This document shows positions 51,579 through 59,678 of a stretch of 64,000 bases of DNA, piece by piece. A program made the position numbers and the translations under genes. The stretch lies in contig JAXMBI010000022.1 in the NCBI GenBank assembly GCA_046349955.1, positions 1 through 64,000 on the forward strand, given 5' to 3'. The notes beneath the pieces were generated by a model that was not told the origin of the DNA, ran no database searches, and saw nothing but the letters and a program-made list of their open reading frames with translations. Source of the DNA: JBGAPH01 sp046349955 (GTDB lineage Bacteria; Planctomycetota; Planctomycetia; Pirellulales; JBGAPH01). Each line of letters begins with the position of its first letter. The stretch's first letter is position 1.

Positions 51579-51596
51579 TATTCCTGTATCGGAATA
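51579..51596 (-). promoter_or_regulatory. Probable operator of the second ArsR pair
   Basis: TATTCC-6 bp-GGAATA is a perfect inverted repeat (51579-51584 and 51591-51596) that begins 11 bp upstream of the ArsR start codon. Similar TATTCC-type palindromes are common upstream of ArsR genes that are paired with SRPBCC genes. It is clearly different from the operator of the first pair. Confidence 0.65.
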
Positions 51597-51728
51597 TGTC
51601 AATCGGGTCGGCCGTTTTTTTCGCGAGGCCTGCAGCGATTGGCCGCTGGGGCGTCGGCCCTGCCCTCGGGCGGAGCGATCGGTTACGTTGGGCAAATCCT
51701 TTCGCCGCACCGACTAGGCGCTCGCTCC

Positions 51729-52403
51729 ATGCCCGACCTGATCGTCGCCGACGTGACCAAGGAATACCCCACGCGTGGCGAGCCGCTGCGCGTGCTGCGC
51801 GGGGTGTCGTTCGAGCTTGCGGCCGGTCAGAACCTGGCCGTTCTCGGACCGAGCGGCTCCGGCAAGAGCACGCTGTTGCAGATTGTCGGCACGCTCGACC
51901 AGCCGACGAGCGGGCATGTGAACTTGCTCGGCGAAGACCCGGCCAAGCTCGCCGAACCGCAGTTGGCCGACTTCCGCAACCGGCGGATCGGCTTCGTGTT
52001 TCAGGAACACCACCTGTTGCCGCAGTGCTCTGCACTCGAAAACGTGCTCATCCCCACATTGGCCGCCGGCAAGACGACGCCCGCCGCGGCCGAGCGCGCC
52101 AAGCGATTGCTCGCCCGCGTTGGTTTGCAGGACCGCCTCGAACATCGCCCGGCGGAACTCTCCGGCGGCGAGCGACAGCGCGTGGCGGTCGCCCGCGCGC
52201 TGATCCAGGAGCCGGCCCTGCTGCTAGCCGACGAACCGACCGGCAACCTCGACCGCACGACGGCTGCTGCCATCGGCAAGTTGCTCCTCGAGTTGCAGGA
52301 GCAGGAGCAAACGATGCTCATCGTGGTGACGCACAGCCTGGAACTGGCGGGCTTGTTTCAGCGAAGAGTGGAGTTGGATGAGGGGCGGTTGTTGGGCGCT
52401 TAG
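51729..52403 (+). CDS. ABC transporter ATP-binding protein, LolD/MacB type
   Basis: A 224-residue ATPase starting at ATG 51729. Walker A: GPSGSGKST (40-48). Q-loop: FVFQEHHLLPQCSALENVLI. Signature: LSGGERQRVAVARAL (about residues 142-156). Walker B: LLLADEPTGNLD (about 159-170). H-loop: VVTHS. The sequence, including 'FRNRRIGFVFQEHHLLP' and TGNLD, is of the LolD/MacB/FtsE class, which couple to MacB-type permeases that move lipoproteins, peptides or envelope components. No permease is adjacent; it is an isolated gene followed by palindromic repeats. The partner must be elsewhere, so the cargo is unknown. Confidence 0.92.
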   Translation: MPDLIVADVTKEYPTRGEPLRVLRGVSFELAAGQNLAVLGPSGSGKSTLLQIVGTLDQPTSGHVNLLGEDPAKLAEPQLADFRNRRIGFVFQEHHLLPQCSALENVLIPTLAAGKTTPAAAERAKRLLARVGLQDRLEHRPAELSGGERQRVAVARALIQEPALLLADEPTGNLDRTTAAAIGKLLLELQEQEQTMLIVVTHSLELAGLFQRRVELDEGRLLGA

Positions 52404-52420
52404 GAGTTGTCCTTACTCAT

Positions 52421-52584
52421 TAGCCCCCGGCGAGTCGCCGGGGGAAAGCAGGCCAATACCTGCCGATCGCGGCCAAACAGCGCGATCGGAGCGTTGCGCT
52501 TCTTCTGGCCCCCCGTGACTCACGAGGGGCTAATGGTTCTGAAAAGCGCCGAGCTGCCCTTAGCCCCCGGCGAGTCGCCGGGGG
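52421..52584. repeat. Repeated TAGCCCCCGGCGAGTCGCCG hairpins
   Basis: Two identical units (52421-52444 and 52561-52584) each form a perfect 10-bp hairpin CCCCCGGCGA/TCGCCGGGGG, preceded by TAG. Between them, CCCCCGTGACTCACGAGGGG plus CTAATGG (about 52510-52536) is an inverted relative of the same unit. They fill the gap between the ABC ATPase and rarA. The type is REP-like. Confidence 0.8.
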
Positions 52585-52705
52585 AACAAGGATCGTGGCC
52601 CGCTCATCACGGTGTTAGGCCGCGCCCGGTCATGCCGCCCGTCATCGTTCACGGTAGAATTGGCCGATCACGCTTCGCCACCCGCTACTGGCTACGAGCC
52701 CCCTC

Positions 52706-54037
52706 ATGTCCCTCTTCGCCGCCGCCGAGGCCGAGAATCGCCGCCAGGCTCAGCCGCTCGCTGCCCGCATGCGGCCGCGGTCGCTCGACGAGTTCGTCGG
52801 GCAGCAGCACTTCCTGGGCGAAGGCCGGCTGCTCCGCCGGCTGCTCAAGGCCGATCGCCTCGGCTCGCTGATCCTCTACGGCCCCCCCGGCACCGGCAAA
52901 ACGACGCTCGCGCATCTGTTGGCCCAAGAAAGCAAGAGCCGGTTTCGCGAGCTGAGCGCGGTGGCTAGCGGGGTGAAGGAGCTGCGCGAGGCGCTCGACG
53001 AAGCCCGCGGACGCCTGGAAACCTCGGGGCAGAAGACGCTCCTCTTCGTCGACGAGATCCACCGCTTCAACAAGGCGCAGCAAGACGTGATGCTGCCTGA
53101 CGTGGAGCAAGGGGTAGTGATCCTGGTGGGGGCGACGACGCAGAATCCCTTCTTCGCGCTCACGAGCGCACTGGTCAGCCGCAGCCGGATCTTCGAGTAT
53201 CAGCCCCTCACGCCGGACGACATCAAAACGCTCCTCCGCCGCGCCGCCGCCGACAAGGAGCGCGGGCTCGGCAAGTACGACGTGCGGCTGCACGACGACG
53301 CGCTCGACTTCCTGGCCGAGGTCTGCGACGGCGACGCCCGGCGGGCTTTGGGCGCGCTCGAAGTCGGCGTGCTTTCGAGTGAAACCCGCGCGGTCGAGTT
53401 CACGCGGGCACTGGCCGCCGAGAGCGTGCAGCGCAAGGCGATCGAATACTCGCGCGACGGCGACGCCCACTACGACGCCGCCAGCGCGCTGATCAAGAGC
53501 ATCCGCGGCAGCGACCCCGACGCGGGGCTGTATTGGCTCGCGCGGATGCTCGAAGGGGGCGAGGACGTGCGCTTCCTCACCCGCCGCTTGATCATTCTGG
53601 CGAGCGAAGACATCGGCAACGCCGACCCGCAAGCGCTGCCTCTGGCGGTGGCCGCCATGCACGCTTGCGAGTTCATCGGCCTGCCGGAGTGCCAACTGAC
53701 CCTTTCGCAAACGGTGGCCTACTTGGCCTGCGCGCCCAAGTCGAACGCCTCCACCGTGGCGATCGGCGAAGCCCGCGGCGACGTGCGCGAGGGGCGCCTC
53801 CTACCGGTGCCGGTGCACTTGAAGGATCGGCACTACTCGGGCGCCAAGCGGCTCGGCCACGGCGCGGGCTATGAGTACGCCCACAACGCGCCCGACGGCG
53901 TCGCCGCGCAGGACTATCTGGGGGTGGAACGGGAGTACTACCGCCCGGTCGACCGCGGCTTCGAGCAGGAACTGGCGGCGCGGCTCGTCGAGATTCGCGA
54001 GCGGCTCAAGGCCGGCAAAGCAGCCGCCGCGGAATGA
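52706..54037 (+). CDS. rarA: Replication-associated recombination protein A (MgsA/RarA AAA+ ATPase)
   Basis: A 443-residue AAA+ ATPase. LAARMRPRSLDEFVGQQHFL is the family start; Walker A is GPPGTGKTT (59-67); Walker B is LLFVDEIHRFNKAQQD; sensor 1 lies in VILVGATTQNPFFALTSALV, and SRSRIFEYQPL contains the Arg finger. The C-terminal tetramerisation domain carries LPECQLTLSQTVAYLACAPKSN and the conserved HLKDRHYSGAKRLGHGAGY and YPHNxPDG-like (YAHNAPDG) motifs. RarA acts at stalled replication forks, with single-stranded DNA-binding protein. It is cytoplasmic and highly conserved. Single-gene unit between two palindromic repeats. Confidence 0.96.
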   Translation: MSLFAAAEAENRRQAQPLAARMRPRSLDEFVGQQHFLGEGRLLRRLLKADRLGSLILYGPPGTGKTTLAHLLAQESKSRFRELSAVASGVKELREALDEARGRLETSGQKTLLFVDEIHRFNKAQQDVMLPDVEQGVVILVGATTQNPFFALTSALVSRSRIFEYQPLTPDDIKTLLRRAAADKERGLGKYDVRLHDDALDFLAEVCDGDARRALGALEVGVLSSETRAVEFTRALAAESVQRKAIEYSRDGDAHYDAASALIKSIRGSDPDAGLYWLARMLEGGEDVRFLTRRLIILASEDIGNADPQALPLAVAAMHACEFIGLPECQLTLSQTVAYLACAPKSNASTVAIGEARGDVREGRLLPVPVHLKDRHYSGAKRLGHGAGYEYAHNAPDGVAAQDYLGVEREYYRPVDRGFEQELAARLVEIRERLKAGKAAAAE

Positions 54038-54079
54038 ACCATTGGGGCGGCAGAACGTACCAACGTTGGCAGGCCGGCA

Positions 54080-54192
54080 GTAGGTTATGCTTCAGCATAA
54101 CTCCGTGCCGCGCGAGGCGGCCGAGCGCGAGACCGTCACTTGCCCTCTAAGAGCGTGGTTTGGCGGTTCCGTTATGCTGAAGCATCACCTAC
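54080..54192. repeat. Palindromic element with ends GTAGGTTATGCTTCAGCATA
   Basis: The left arm GTAGGTTATGCTTCAGCATAAC (54080-54101) and right arm (54171-54192, GTTATGCTGAAGCATCACCT and AC) are inverted copies with one mismatch, around a 69-bp centre. It lies between rarA and the sigma factor gene. Like the GTAGCAGGC element it starts with GTAG. Confidence 0.8.
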
Positions 54193-54284
54193 GGCGCGGT
54201 CCGGCTGAGTTTGACAAAGTGCTGAACCAGGGCCAAGATAGGCGCAGCCGGGCAGGTCGCGGGGGCACTTTTGGGGCGCTGCGG

Positions 54285-54310
54285 GGAACTTTCCCTAAAC
54301 AGGCCGCGTC
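54285..54310 (+). promoter_or_regulatory. ECF-type promoter upstream of the second sigma factor
   Basis: GGAACT (54285-54290) followed by 16-17 bp and CGTC (54307-54310) matches the GGAAC...CGTC arrangement that ECF group sigma factors use for their own promoters. It lies about 20 bp before the GTG start, so the gene is probably autoregulated; the very short leader is unusual. Confidence 0.5.
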
Positions 54311-54328
54311 CTACACTTCGGAGCGGTT

Positions 54329-54895
54329 GTGGTAGCCGACGACTCCCAACTCATCGATCGCGCCCTGGCAGGCCAGTCGGCCGCCTTCGGCGAGTTGGTG
54401 CTGCGCTACCAAGACCGGCTCTACAACACCCTGGCCAGCACGCTCGGGTGCGCCGAGGAAGCCCGCGACGTGGCGCAGGAAGCGTTTGTTCAGGCCTACC
54501 TGAAGCTCGAAACGTTTCAGCGCAACGCCGCGTTTTACACTTGGCTGTATCGCATCGCCTTCAACGTGTCGGTCAGCCGGCGCCGCCGGCAACGCCCGAC
54601 GCAGAGTGTGGAAGCCGTGCGCGAGCAAGCTGGCGAGGAACCGCTCGACCGCGCCGGGGCCCCCGCCGATCGACTCGAACAGCAGGAGAGGGCAGCCCAA
54701 GTTCAGGCCGCACTCGCTCAATTGAGCGAGGACCACCGCACCGTGCTGGTGTTGCGGGAGATCGAGGGCTTCTGTTACGAGACCATTGCCGAAACGCTGG
54801 ACGTTCCCGTGGGAACCGTCCGCAGCCGCTTGCGCCGCGCCCGCTTGCAGTTGCGCGAACACTTGCGCGAGGTCTTGCAGGAAGACGTGAAATAA
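54329..54895 (+). CDS. ECF RNA polymerase sigma factor (RpoE/SigW-like)
   Basis: A 188-residue sigma factor starting at GTG 54329. Region 2: GQSAAFGELVLRYQDRLYNT, then LGCAEEARDVAQEAFVQAYL and LETFQRNAAFYTWLYRIAFN. Region 4: LAQLSEDHRTVLVLREIEGF, CYETIAETLDVPVGTVRSRL, with the final helix RRARLQLREHLREVLQED. Both halves match SigW/RpoE-type ECFs. The next gene, 82 bp downstream, encodes an anti-sigma-like membrane protein, and an ECF-type promoter lies directly upstream, so the circuit probably regulates itself in response to envelope stress. Confidence 0.93.
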   Translation: MVADDSQLIDRALAGQSAAFGELVLRYQDRLYNTLASTLGCAEEARDVAQEAFVQAYLKLETFQRNAAFYTWLYRIAFNVSVSRRRRQRPTQSVEAVREQAGEEPLDRAGAPADRLEQQERAAQVQAALAQLSEDHRTVLVLREIEGFCYETIAETLDVPVGTVRSRLRRARLQLREHLREVLQEDVK

Positions 54896-54977
54896 CCGGC
54901 CCCAACGGGCCGACCTAAGCTCGAGAGAACCACTCATCGTCCCCACCCCCAAAGACGGGGCGCGGACTCAAGCGACC

Positions 54978-57143
54978 ATGAACGAACGTCCCGACGACGA
55001 CCTGATCAGCGCCTATCTCGACGGCGAGCTTTCGCCGGCCGAAACGGCCGAGGTCGAGAAGCTGCTGGCCGAGAGCCCTGAGGCCCGCCAGTTGCTCGAG
55101 GACTTTCGTGCGCTGGGCACCGGTCTACGGGGTCTGCCAAAGCTGCACCTCGACGAGGGCTTTCGCGACCGGGTGTTGCGCCAGGCCGAACGGTCGACCT
55201 TGGCCGGAAACGCTTGGCAAGACGCAGTGAAGCCGGCGCCCGCCTCCGGCGGCGAGGACGGCCCCGGAGTGTTCCGCTTTCCGCGCACCTGGCAGGGCTG
55301 GAAGTGGGCCACGCTGGCGACGGCCGCGGCGCTGGCGATTTGGGTTTTCGGGCGAGGGTCGCTCGAGCAGCCGCGCCAAGTGGCGATCGCTCCTGTCGAA
55401 AAGGCGCCGCTGCCCAAGGCGAAGGTCGGCGCGGCGCCGGCGGTCACGCGCGAGCTCGACGAGCGCGGCGGGGCGCCCGTTGCCGAACACTTTGATGTGC
55501 CGCCGGCGCCCGCCGAGTGGGCCGAGGAACGGCAGGAAACGCCTGAGTTGCTCGAGCGCTCGGCGCCGCCCCTGGCGGCCGATGCGCCCGCGGCGCCGGC
55601 CGCCGCCGTCCCGGAACAGCCAAGGCGGCGCTCCAAGGTGGGGCCTGAAACAGAAGCCGTGTCGCCCGAACTCCGGCAACTCTCGGTGGAGGGACGGAAG
55701 GACGCGGCCCCCGACGCGGACGCGGCCTTGGCCGACTCCGTGGAACTCAAGTTGTGGAGCGCGGACGACGCCGGCGGCGCCGCGGCAGGCGCCGCGCTGG
55801 GGGTCGAGGTCGCCGCAGCTGCCGAGCCCGAAATGCTGGCGATCGATTTGGTGGTCCCACAGCCCGAGGCCGCCTCGGAAGCGCTGACACAGGCCTTCCT
55901 CAAGAACCGAATCGTGCTCGAGCCCGAGCAGGCTCCCGGCGATGCGCCCGCGGCCTCACTGGCCAACTCGGTGCAAGGAGGCGCTGGACTCAACTCGTCG
56001 CCGGCGAATGCCGATTTTGGCGACCAGTCGGCCCAGGCTGCAGCCCCAGCGGTCGAGGGCGCGACGCAAAATGCTGCGGTTGCCCCCCCAGTCGCCGAGC
56101 AGAACGGACTGGCGACCACACTGGCGGCCCCCGACCCCAACGTCTTCGCCTTTCAACTGGCGGGCGATCAACAGGCCCAGCTCTATTACGTTGAGGCCAC
56201 CGAAGCTCAGGTGCAGCAAACGATCGAGGACCTCAAGGCGCAGCCCCAGGTCTTCTACAGCGTGTTGCCGGTCGCGGCGCCCCCTCAAGCCCCGGAAGGA
56301 GCAGCCAGCGTGGCGGGCGCGATGTCCGAGACGCGGAACTTGGCCGACAGTGCGCCGCCGCTTGAAGATAAGGCCACGCCCTTCGCCGAGTCCGGTCGGG
56401 CAACCGACTCTCTGGCCGAAACGGTGGATTCGTATTCGGAGGCCGCGAAAAAGGAAAAGCAAGGATTGGCCGAGTTGAATTCCGCGCCGGCCCCGAAGGC
56501 CGGCGCTGATCCAGCCGCCACGCGCGGCGTGGCAGGACCTGAAACCCTCAGCGTCGACCGGTCCCGCGCCGCCGAGCCAGTTAACAACGCAGAACCCATG
56601 GGTGCCGCGGCGCCTGCGAATGAAGCGGCTGTCGACCTGGCCCGAGATGAGAAGTCGCAGCTCGGCAAAAGCCAAGGGCTGCGCTTCGCGAGCCCGGAGC
56701 AAGTGCCGCAGCAGCGGGCGGATGTGCAGCAAGTACAGCAGACGGGGCGCGCCTACCGGTTGAGCCCGCAAACGCAGCGATCCTTGGGACGAGGCCCGGG
56801 GGGCGGTCCGGGGTATTCCGGCTATGGCCGTGCTCGCGGCGGCGCGGGATACGGTCGCTCCGGCGGCGTTGCGGGAGGAGGCATGGGCGGCATGGGCGCC
56901 CCAGGAACCCAACTACAGGCCCAAACTCGGCAAGGCGGCGACACGGCGCCACAGGCCGCGCAAGTCGCCTCAGCGCCCGAGGGGGCGCTCGCGGAGGAGC
57001 AGCCGCCCGGCGATCCTCAGCGCACGGTCAGGGCGTTCTTCTTTCTTCGGCAAGCGCCCACGCTGCCGGCCGCTGAGCCTGCGCCTGCTGCCGCTGAGCC
57101 ACTGCCTGCGGCCGCGGCGCCGCCGGCGCCTGGCGACCGGTAG
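54978..57143 (+). CDS. Anti-sigma-like membrane protein with very long outer domain
   Basis: A 721-residue protein starting at ATG 54978. The cytoplasmic N-terminus (DDDLISAYLDGELSPAETAE, VEKLLAESPEARQLLEDFRA) is a typical anti-sigma domain; it lacks the HxxxCxxC zinc motif. A single membrane helix follows (WATLATAAALAIWVFG, about residues 108-124). The outer part is some 590 residues, mostly Ala/Pro/Glu-rich and low complexity, with one folded-looking region (NVFAFQLAGDQQAQLYYVEA, TEAQVQQTIEDLKAQPQVFY, about residues 385-430). It ends in a Gly-rich patch (GRGPGGGPGYSGYGRARGGA). It likely holds the adjacent ECF sigma inactive. Most anti-sigma factors are under 300 residues, so the outer domain is exceptional. 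Confidence 0.82.
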   Translation: MNERPDDDLISAYLDGELSPAETAEVEKLLAESPEARQLLEDFRALGTGLRGLPKLHLDEGFRDRVLRQAERSTLAGNAWQDAVKPAPASGGEDGPGVFRFPRTWQGWKWATLATAAALAIWVFGRGSLEQPRQVAIAPVEKAPLPKAKVGAAPAVTRELDERGGAPVAEHFDVPPAPAEWAEERQETPELLERSAPPLAADAPAAPAAAVPEQPRRRSKVGPETEAVSPELRQLSVEGRKDAAPDADAALADSVELKLWSADDAGGAAAGAALGVEVAAAAEPEMLAIDLVVPQPEAASEALTQAFLKNRIVLEPEQAPGDAPAASLANSVQGGAGLNSSPANADFGDQSAQAAAPAVEGATQNAAVAPPVAEQNGLATTLAAPDPNVFAFQLAGDQQAQLYYVEATEAQVQQTIEDLKAQPQVFYSVLPVAAPPQAPEGAASVAGAMSETRNLADSAPPLEDKATPFAESGRATDSLAETVDSYSEAAKKEKQGLAELNSAPAPKAGADPAATRGVAGPETLSVDRSRAAEPVNNAEPMGAAAPANEAAVDLARDEKSQLGKSQGLRFASPEQVPQQRADVQQVQQTGRAYRLSPQTQRSLGRGPGGGPGYSGYGRARGGAGYGRSGGVAGGGMGGMGAPGTQLQAQTRQGGDTAPQAAQVASAPEGALAEEQPPGDPQRTVRAFFFLRQAPTLPAAEPAPAAAEPLPAAAAPPAPGDR

Positions 57144-57176
57144 AGCTTGCCAAGCACGCCGCCCGCCGGCGACTCG

Positions 57177-58058
57177 CTACTTGGGCGACATCGGCCGCAC
57201 GTCGACCGACACCGTCATCGCGTGGTGTCCTCCGCCTACGAAGACTCCCTTGATCGGGCAGACGTCGTGGTAGTCGCGGCCCCAGGAAAGCGTGATGTGC
57301 TCGAGCGACGGCATCACGTCGTTCGTGGGGTCGAAGTCGACCCAGCCTTCCCCCGGACAATAGACCGACAGCCAGGCGTGCGAGGCGTCGGCCCCCACCA
57401 ACTTTGTCTTGCCGGGGGGCGGAGTGTTGAGCAGGTAGCCGCTCACGTAGCGGGCCGCCAACCCCACCGAGCGTACGCACGCCAGCGCTACATGGGCAAA
57501 ATCTTGGCACACGCCGCGCCGCTCGTGGAACACCTCCTCGAGGGGCGTGTTCACCGTCGTGGCGGTCGTGTCGTAGCGGAAGTCCTTGTAGATGCGGGCA
57601 GTCAGCTCGCGCAGCGCTTCGAGGAGGGGGCGGCCGGGCAAGAACGTGCTTTGCCCGTAGCCGACAAACGTCGGCGAGCGGCGGACGAACGGCGAGTCGA
57701 ACGTGAACTGGTAGACGTCGAGTCCTTCGGCCGAACGATCGGCCCGCACGGCGTCGCGCACCTGCTCCCAGGCGGGGCTGGCCGCCAGGTCTCGTTTGGG
57801 GGCGGCGCGCACCTGCACGCGGCTGACCGCGGTGACGCTGAGGCGGTGGTGACCTTCGTGGATCGAGAAGTGCTGCAGGGCGTTGCCGAAGTAGTCGGTC
57901 CGTTTCTCGATCCAGGCCGGTTCCGGCCGAATCAGCAGCCGGTGCTGCTTGCAGCGCTGGAAGCCGCTCTCGCGCGGCGTCAGATGCACTTCGTTGTGGC
58001 AAACGGGCACGACGTCGGAGTAGAGATACGTCGTGTTGTGGGTCACTTTATAGAGCAT
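57177..58058 (-). CDS. Transglutaminase-like cysteine protease family protein
   Basis: A 293-residue protein; ATG 58058 is chosen because MLYKVTHNTTYLYSDVVPVC is the standard start of this group (bacterial transglutaminase-like N-terminal domain with LTPRESGFQRCKQHRLLI). The catalytic triad is present: Cys 184 (ERRGVCQDFAH), His 227 (GADASHAWLSV) and Asp in VDFDPTNDVM. The family comprises papain-fold enzymes with peptidase or amide-transfer activity; the bacterial role is rarely known. No signal peptide, so it is cytoplasmic. It is convergent with the anti-sigma-like gene and divergent from the histidine kinase. Confidence 0.92.
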   Translation of the reverse strand: MLYKVTHNTTYLYSDVVPVCHNEVHLTPRESGFQRCKQHRLLIRPEPAWIEKRTDYFGNALQHFSIHEGHHRLSVTAVSRVQVRAAPKRDLAASPAWEQVRDAVRADRSAEGLDVYQFTFDSPFVRRSPTFVGYGQSTFLPGRPLLEALRELTARIYKDFRYDTTATTVNTPLEEVFHERRGVCQDFAHVALACVRSVGLAARYVSGYLLNTPPPGKTKLVGADASHAWLSVYCPGEGWVDFDPTNDVMPSLEHITLSWGRDYHDVCPIKGVFVGGGHHAMTVSVDVRPMSPK

Positions 58059-58278
58059 GGCTTCTCCGCACACTCGGAGCATACTCCCAGAAACGCGGCG
58101 ACCGCTAGGGGCCGGCCCAGGTCGAATGCGCCGCACTCGCCGATCTCCGGAAAAACCGCCACGATCGCACCAGCCGCCCCAACCCGGCGCGTAATTCCCG
58201 CACTCCCGAACTGCACGGAGTAGAGTTGTCTCCGGGGCATACTTCGACCTGGTTCGGCGGGGATCGGCTCGAGCCTGC

Positions 58279-59616
58279 ATGCTGCGACAAATCTGCCATT
58301 GGCTAACGCCCGAAGCGGCCCGGCGCGACCCCGAGTCGCTGCGCCGGGCCAGCCGCTTTGTGGGCCTCGCGCTCGCCATGCTGCTGTGGGCGCCCGTCTA
58401 CGCCGGCATCTACGTCGTGCTCGGCGCGCCGCGGTCGATCGGCGTCTTGGTGGTTACGGCCCTCCTGCTTGTGGCCGATCTGTGGCTCTTCCGCCGCACC
58501 AACCGCCCCCGCCTGTGCGGGCAATTGCTCGTAGGCCTGGCCTGGGGCACGTACTCGGCGCTGGCCAGCCTGAACGGCGGATTCGCCGCACCGGCGGTGG
58601 CGTGGTACACCACCGTGCCGGTGCTGGCGATCACGCTGGCGGGAGTGCGGGCCGGGCTATGGTGGTCCGTGCTTTGCGCCATCACGATCTTGATGTTCTA
58701 TTGCCTGCCCGAATTGCAGTCGCTCAACGAGCTGACCCCCGATGGCGCTCACTTGCTTGGATGTCTGGGGTTGCTGGGGCTGCTCACGTGTCTGCACGTG
58801 CTGACACTGGTGTTCCAGCGGATGGAGCAGTGGTCGCGGCAATCGATCGACCGGGCCCTCGACGCTGCCCGCGTGGCCGACCGCTCGAAGAGCGAGTTCT
58901 TGGCCAACATGAGTCACGAGATCCGCACTCCAATGACTTCGATCCTGGGATACGCGGAGTTGCTGCAGCAGGGCGACCTCGAAGGGCCGCTGGCGGAGGA
59001 GGCGCTGCTCACGATTCGCCGCAATGGCGAACACCTGCTGACGATCATCAACGACATTCTCGACGTCTCGAAGATCGAGGCCGGCAAGCTCGTCGTCGAG
59101 CGGATTCCCTGCAATCCTGGGGAGCTGCTGGAAGAGGTGATGCAGCTCATGCGGCCGCGCGCAGAAGTCAAGGAGTTGTCGCTGGAGCTGGAACTCGACC
59201 CTGACTTGCCGGAATCGATCCTGACCGACGCCACACGGCTACGGCAGATCCTCATCAACCTGCTGGGCAATGCCCTGAAGTTCACCGAGGAGGGAGGCGT
59301 GCGCGTGACGGCCCAGGCCCTCGATCCGCGGGGGCCGGCTCCGCGGCTCCGCGTCGACGTGTGCGACTCCGGCATCGGCATGACCCTGGCCCAGTCGGCC
59401 CGAGTGTTCGAGCCGTTTCAGCAGGCCGACTGCTCGACCACCCGCCGTTTTGGCGGCACCGGCCTCGGCTTGGCGATCAGCCGCCGGCTGGCCGAGATGC
59501 TGGGCGGCGGCATTCAGGTGGTCAGCGCACCGAACTCGGGCGCCACGTTCACGCTGACGATCGACGCCCCGCTGGCGCCGGCTCAGCAGCCGCTCGAGTT
59601 GGCGGCCGCTCGTTAA
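58279..59616 (+). CDS. Membrane sensor histidine kinase (orphan)
   Basis: A 445-residue protein. The N-terminus has about six membrane helices (FVGLALAMLLWAPVYAGIYV, SIGVLVVTALLLVADLWLF, LVGLAWGTYSALASL and others), with no recognisable periplasmic domain. HisKA: SKSEFLANMSHEIRTPMTSI with phospho-acceptor H213. HATPase: INLLGNALKFTEEGG (N box), VCDSGIGM (G1) and FGGTGLGLAISRRLAEMLGG (G2). It is a hybrid-type BarA/LuxQ-like kinase core without a receiver domain. No response regulator lies adjacent, so its partner is unknown. The signal may be sensed inside the membrane by the helices. Confidence 0.92.
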   Translation: MLRQICHWLTPEAARRDPESLRRASRFVGLALAMLLWAPVYAGIYVVLGAPRSIGVLVVTALLLVADLWLFRRTNRPRLCGQLLVGLAWGTYSALASLNGGFAAPAVAWYTTVPVLAITLAGVRAGLWWSVLCAITILMFYCLPELQSLNELTPDGAHLLGCLGLLGLLTCLHVLTLVFQRMEQWSRQSIDRALDAARVADRSKSEFLANMSHEIRTPMTSILGYAELLQQGDLEGPLAEEALLTIRRNGEHLLTIINDILDVSKIEAGKLVVERIPCNPGELLEEVMQLMRPRAEVKELSLELELDPDLPESILTDATRLRQILINLLGNALKFTEEGGVRVTAQALDPRGPAPRLRVDVCDSGIGMTLAQSARVFEPFQQADCSTTRRFGGTGLGLAISRRLAEMLGGGIQVVSAPNSGATFTLTIDAPLAPAQQPLELAAAR

Positions 59617-59678
59617 GGGACGCCTCGATCGGGTAGGCTAAGGGCTGCCCTGTCTCCCTTTCCTTTCGCCGGCCCTCC

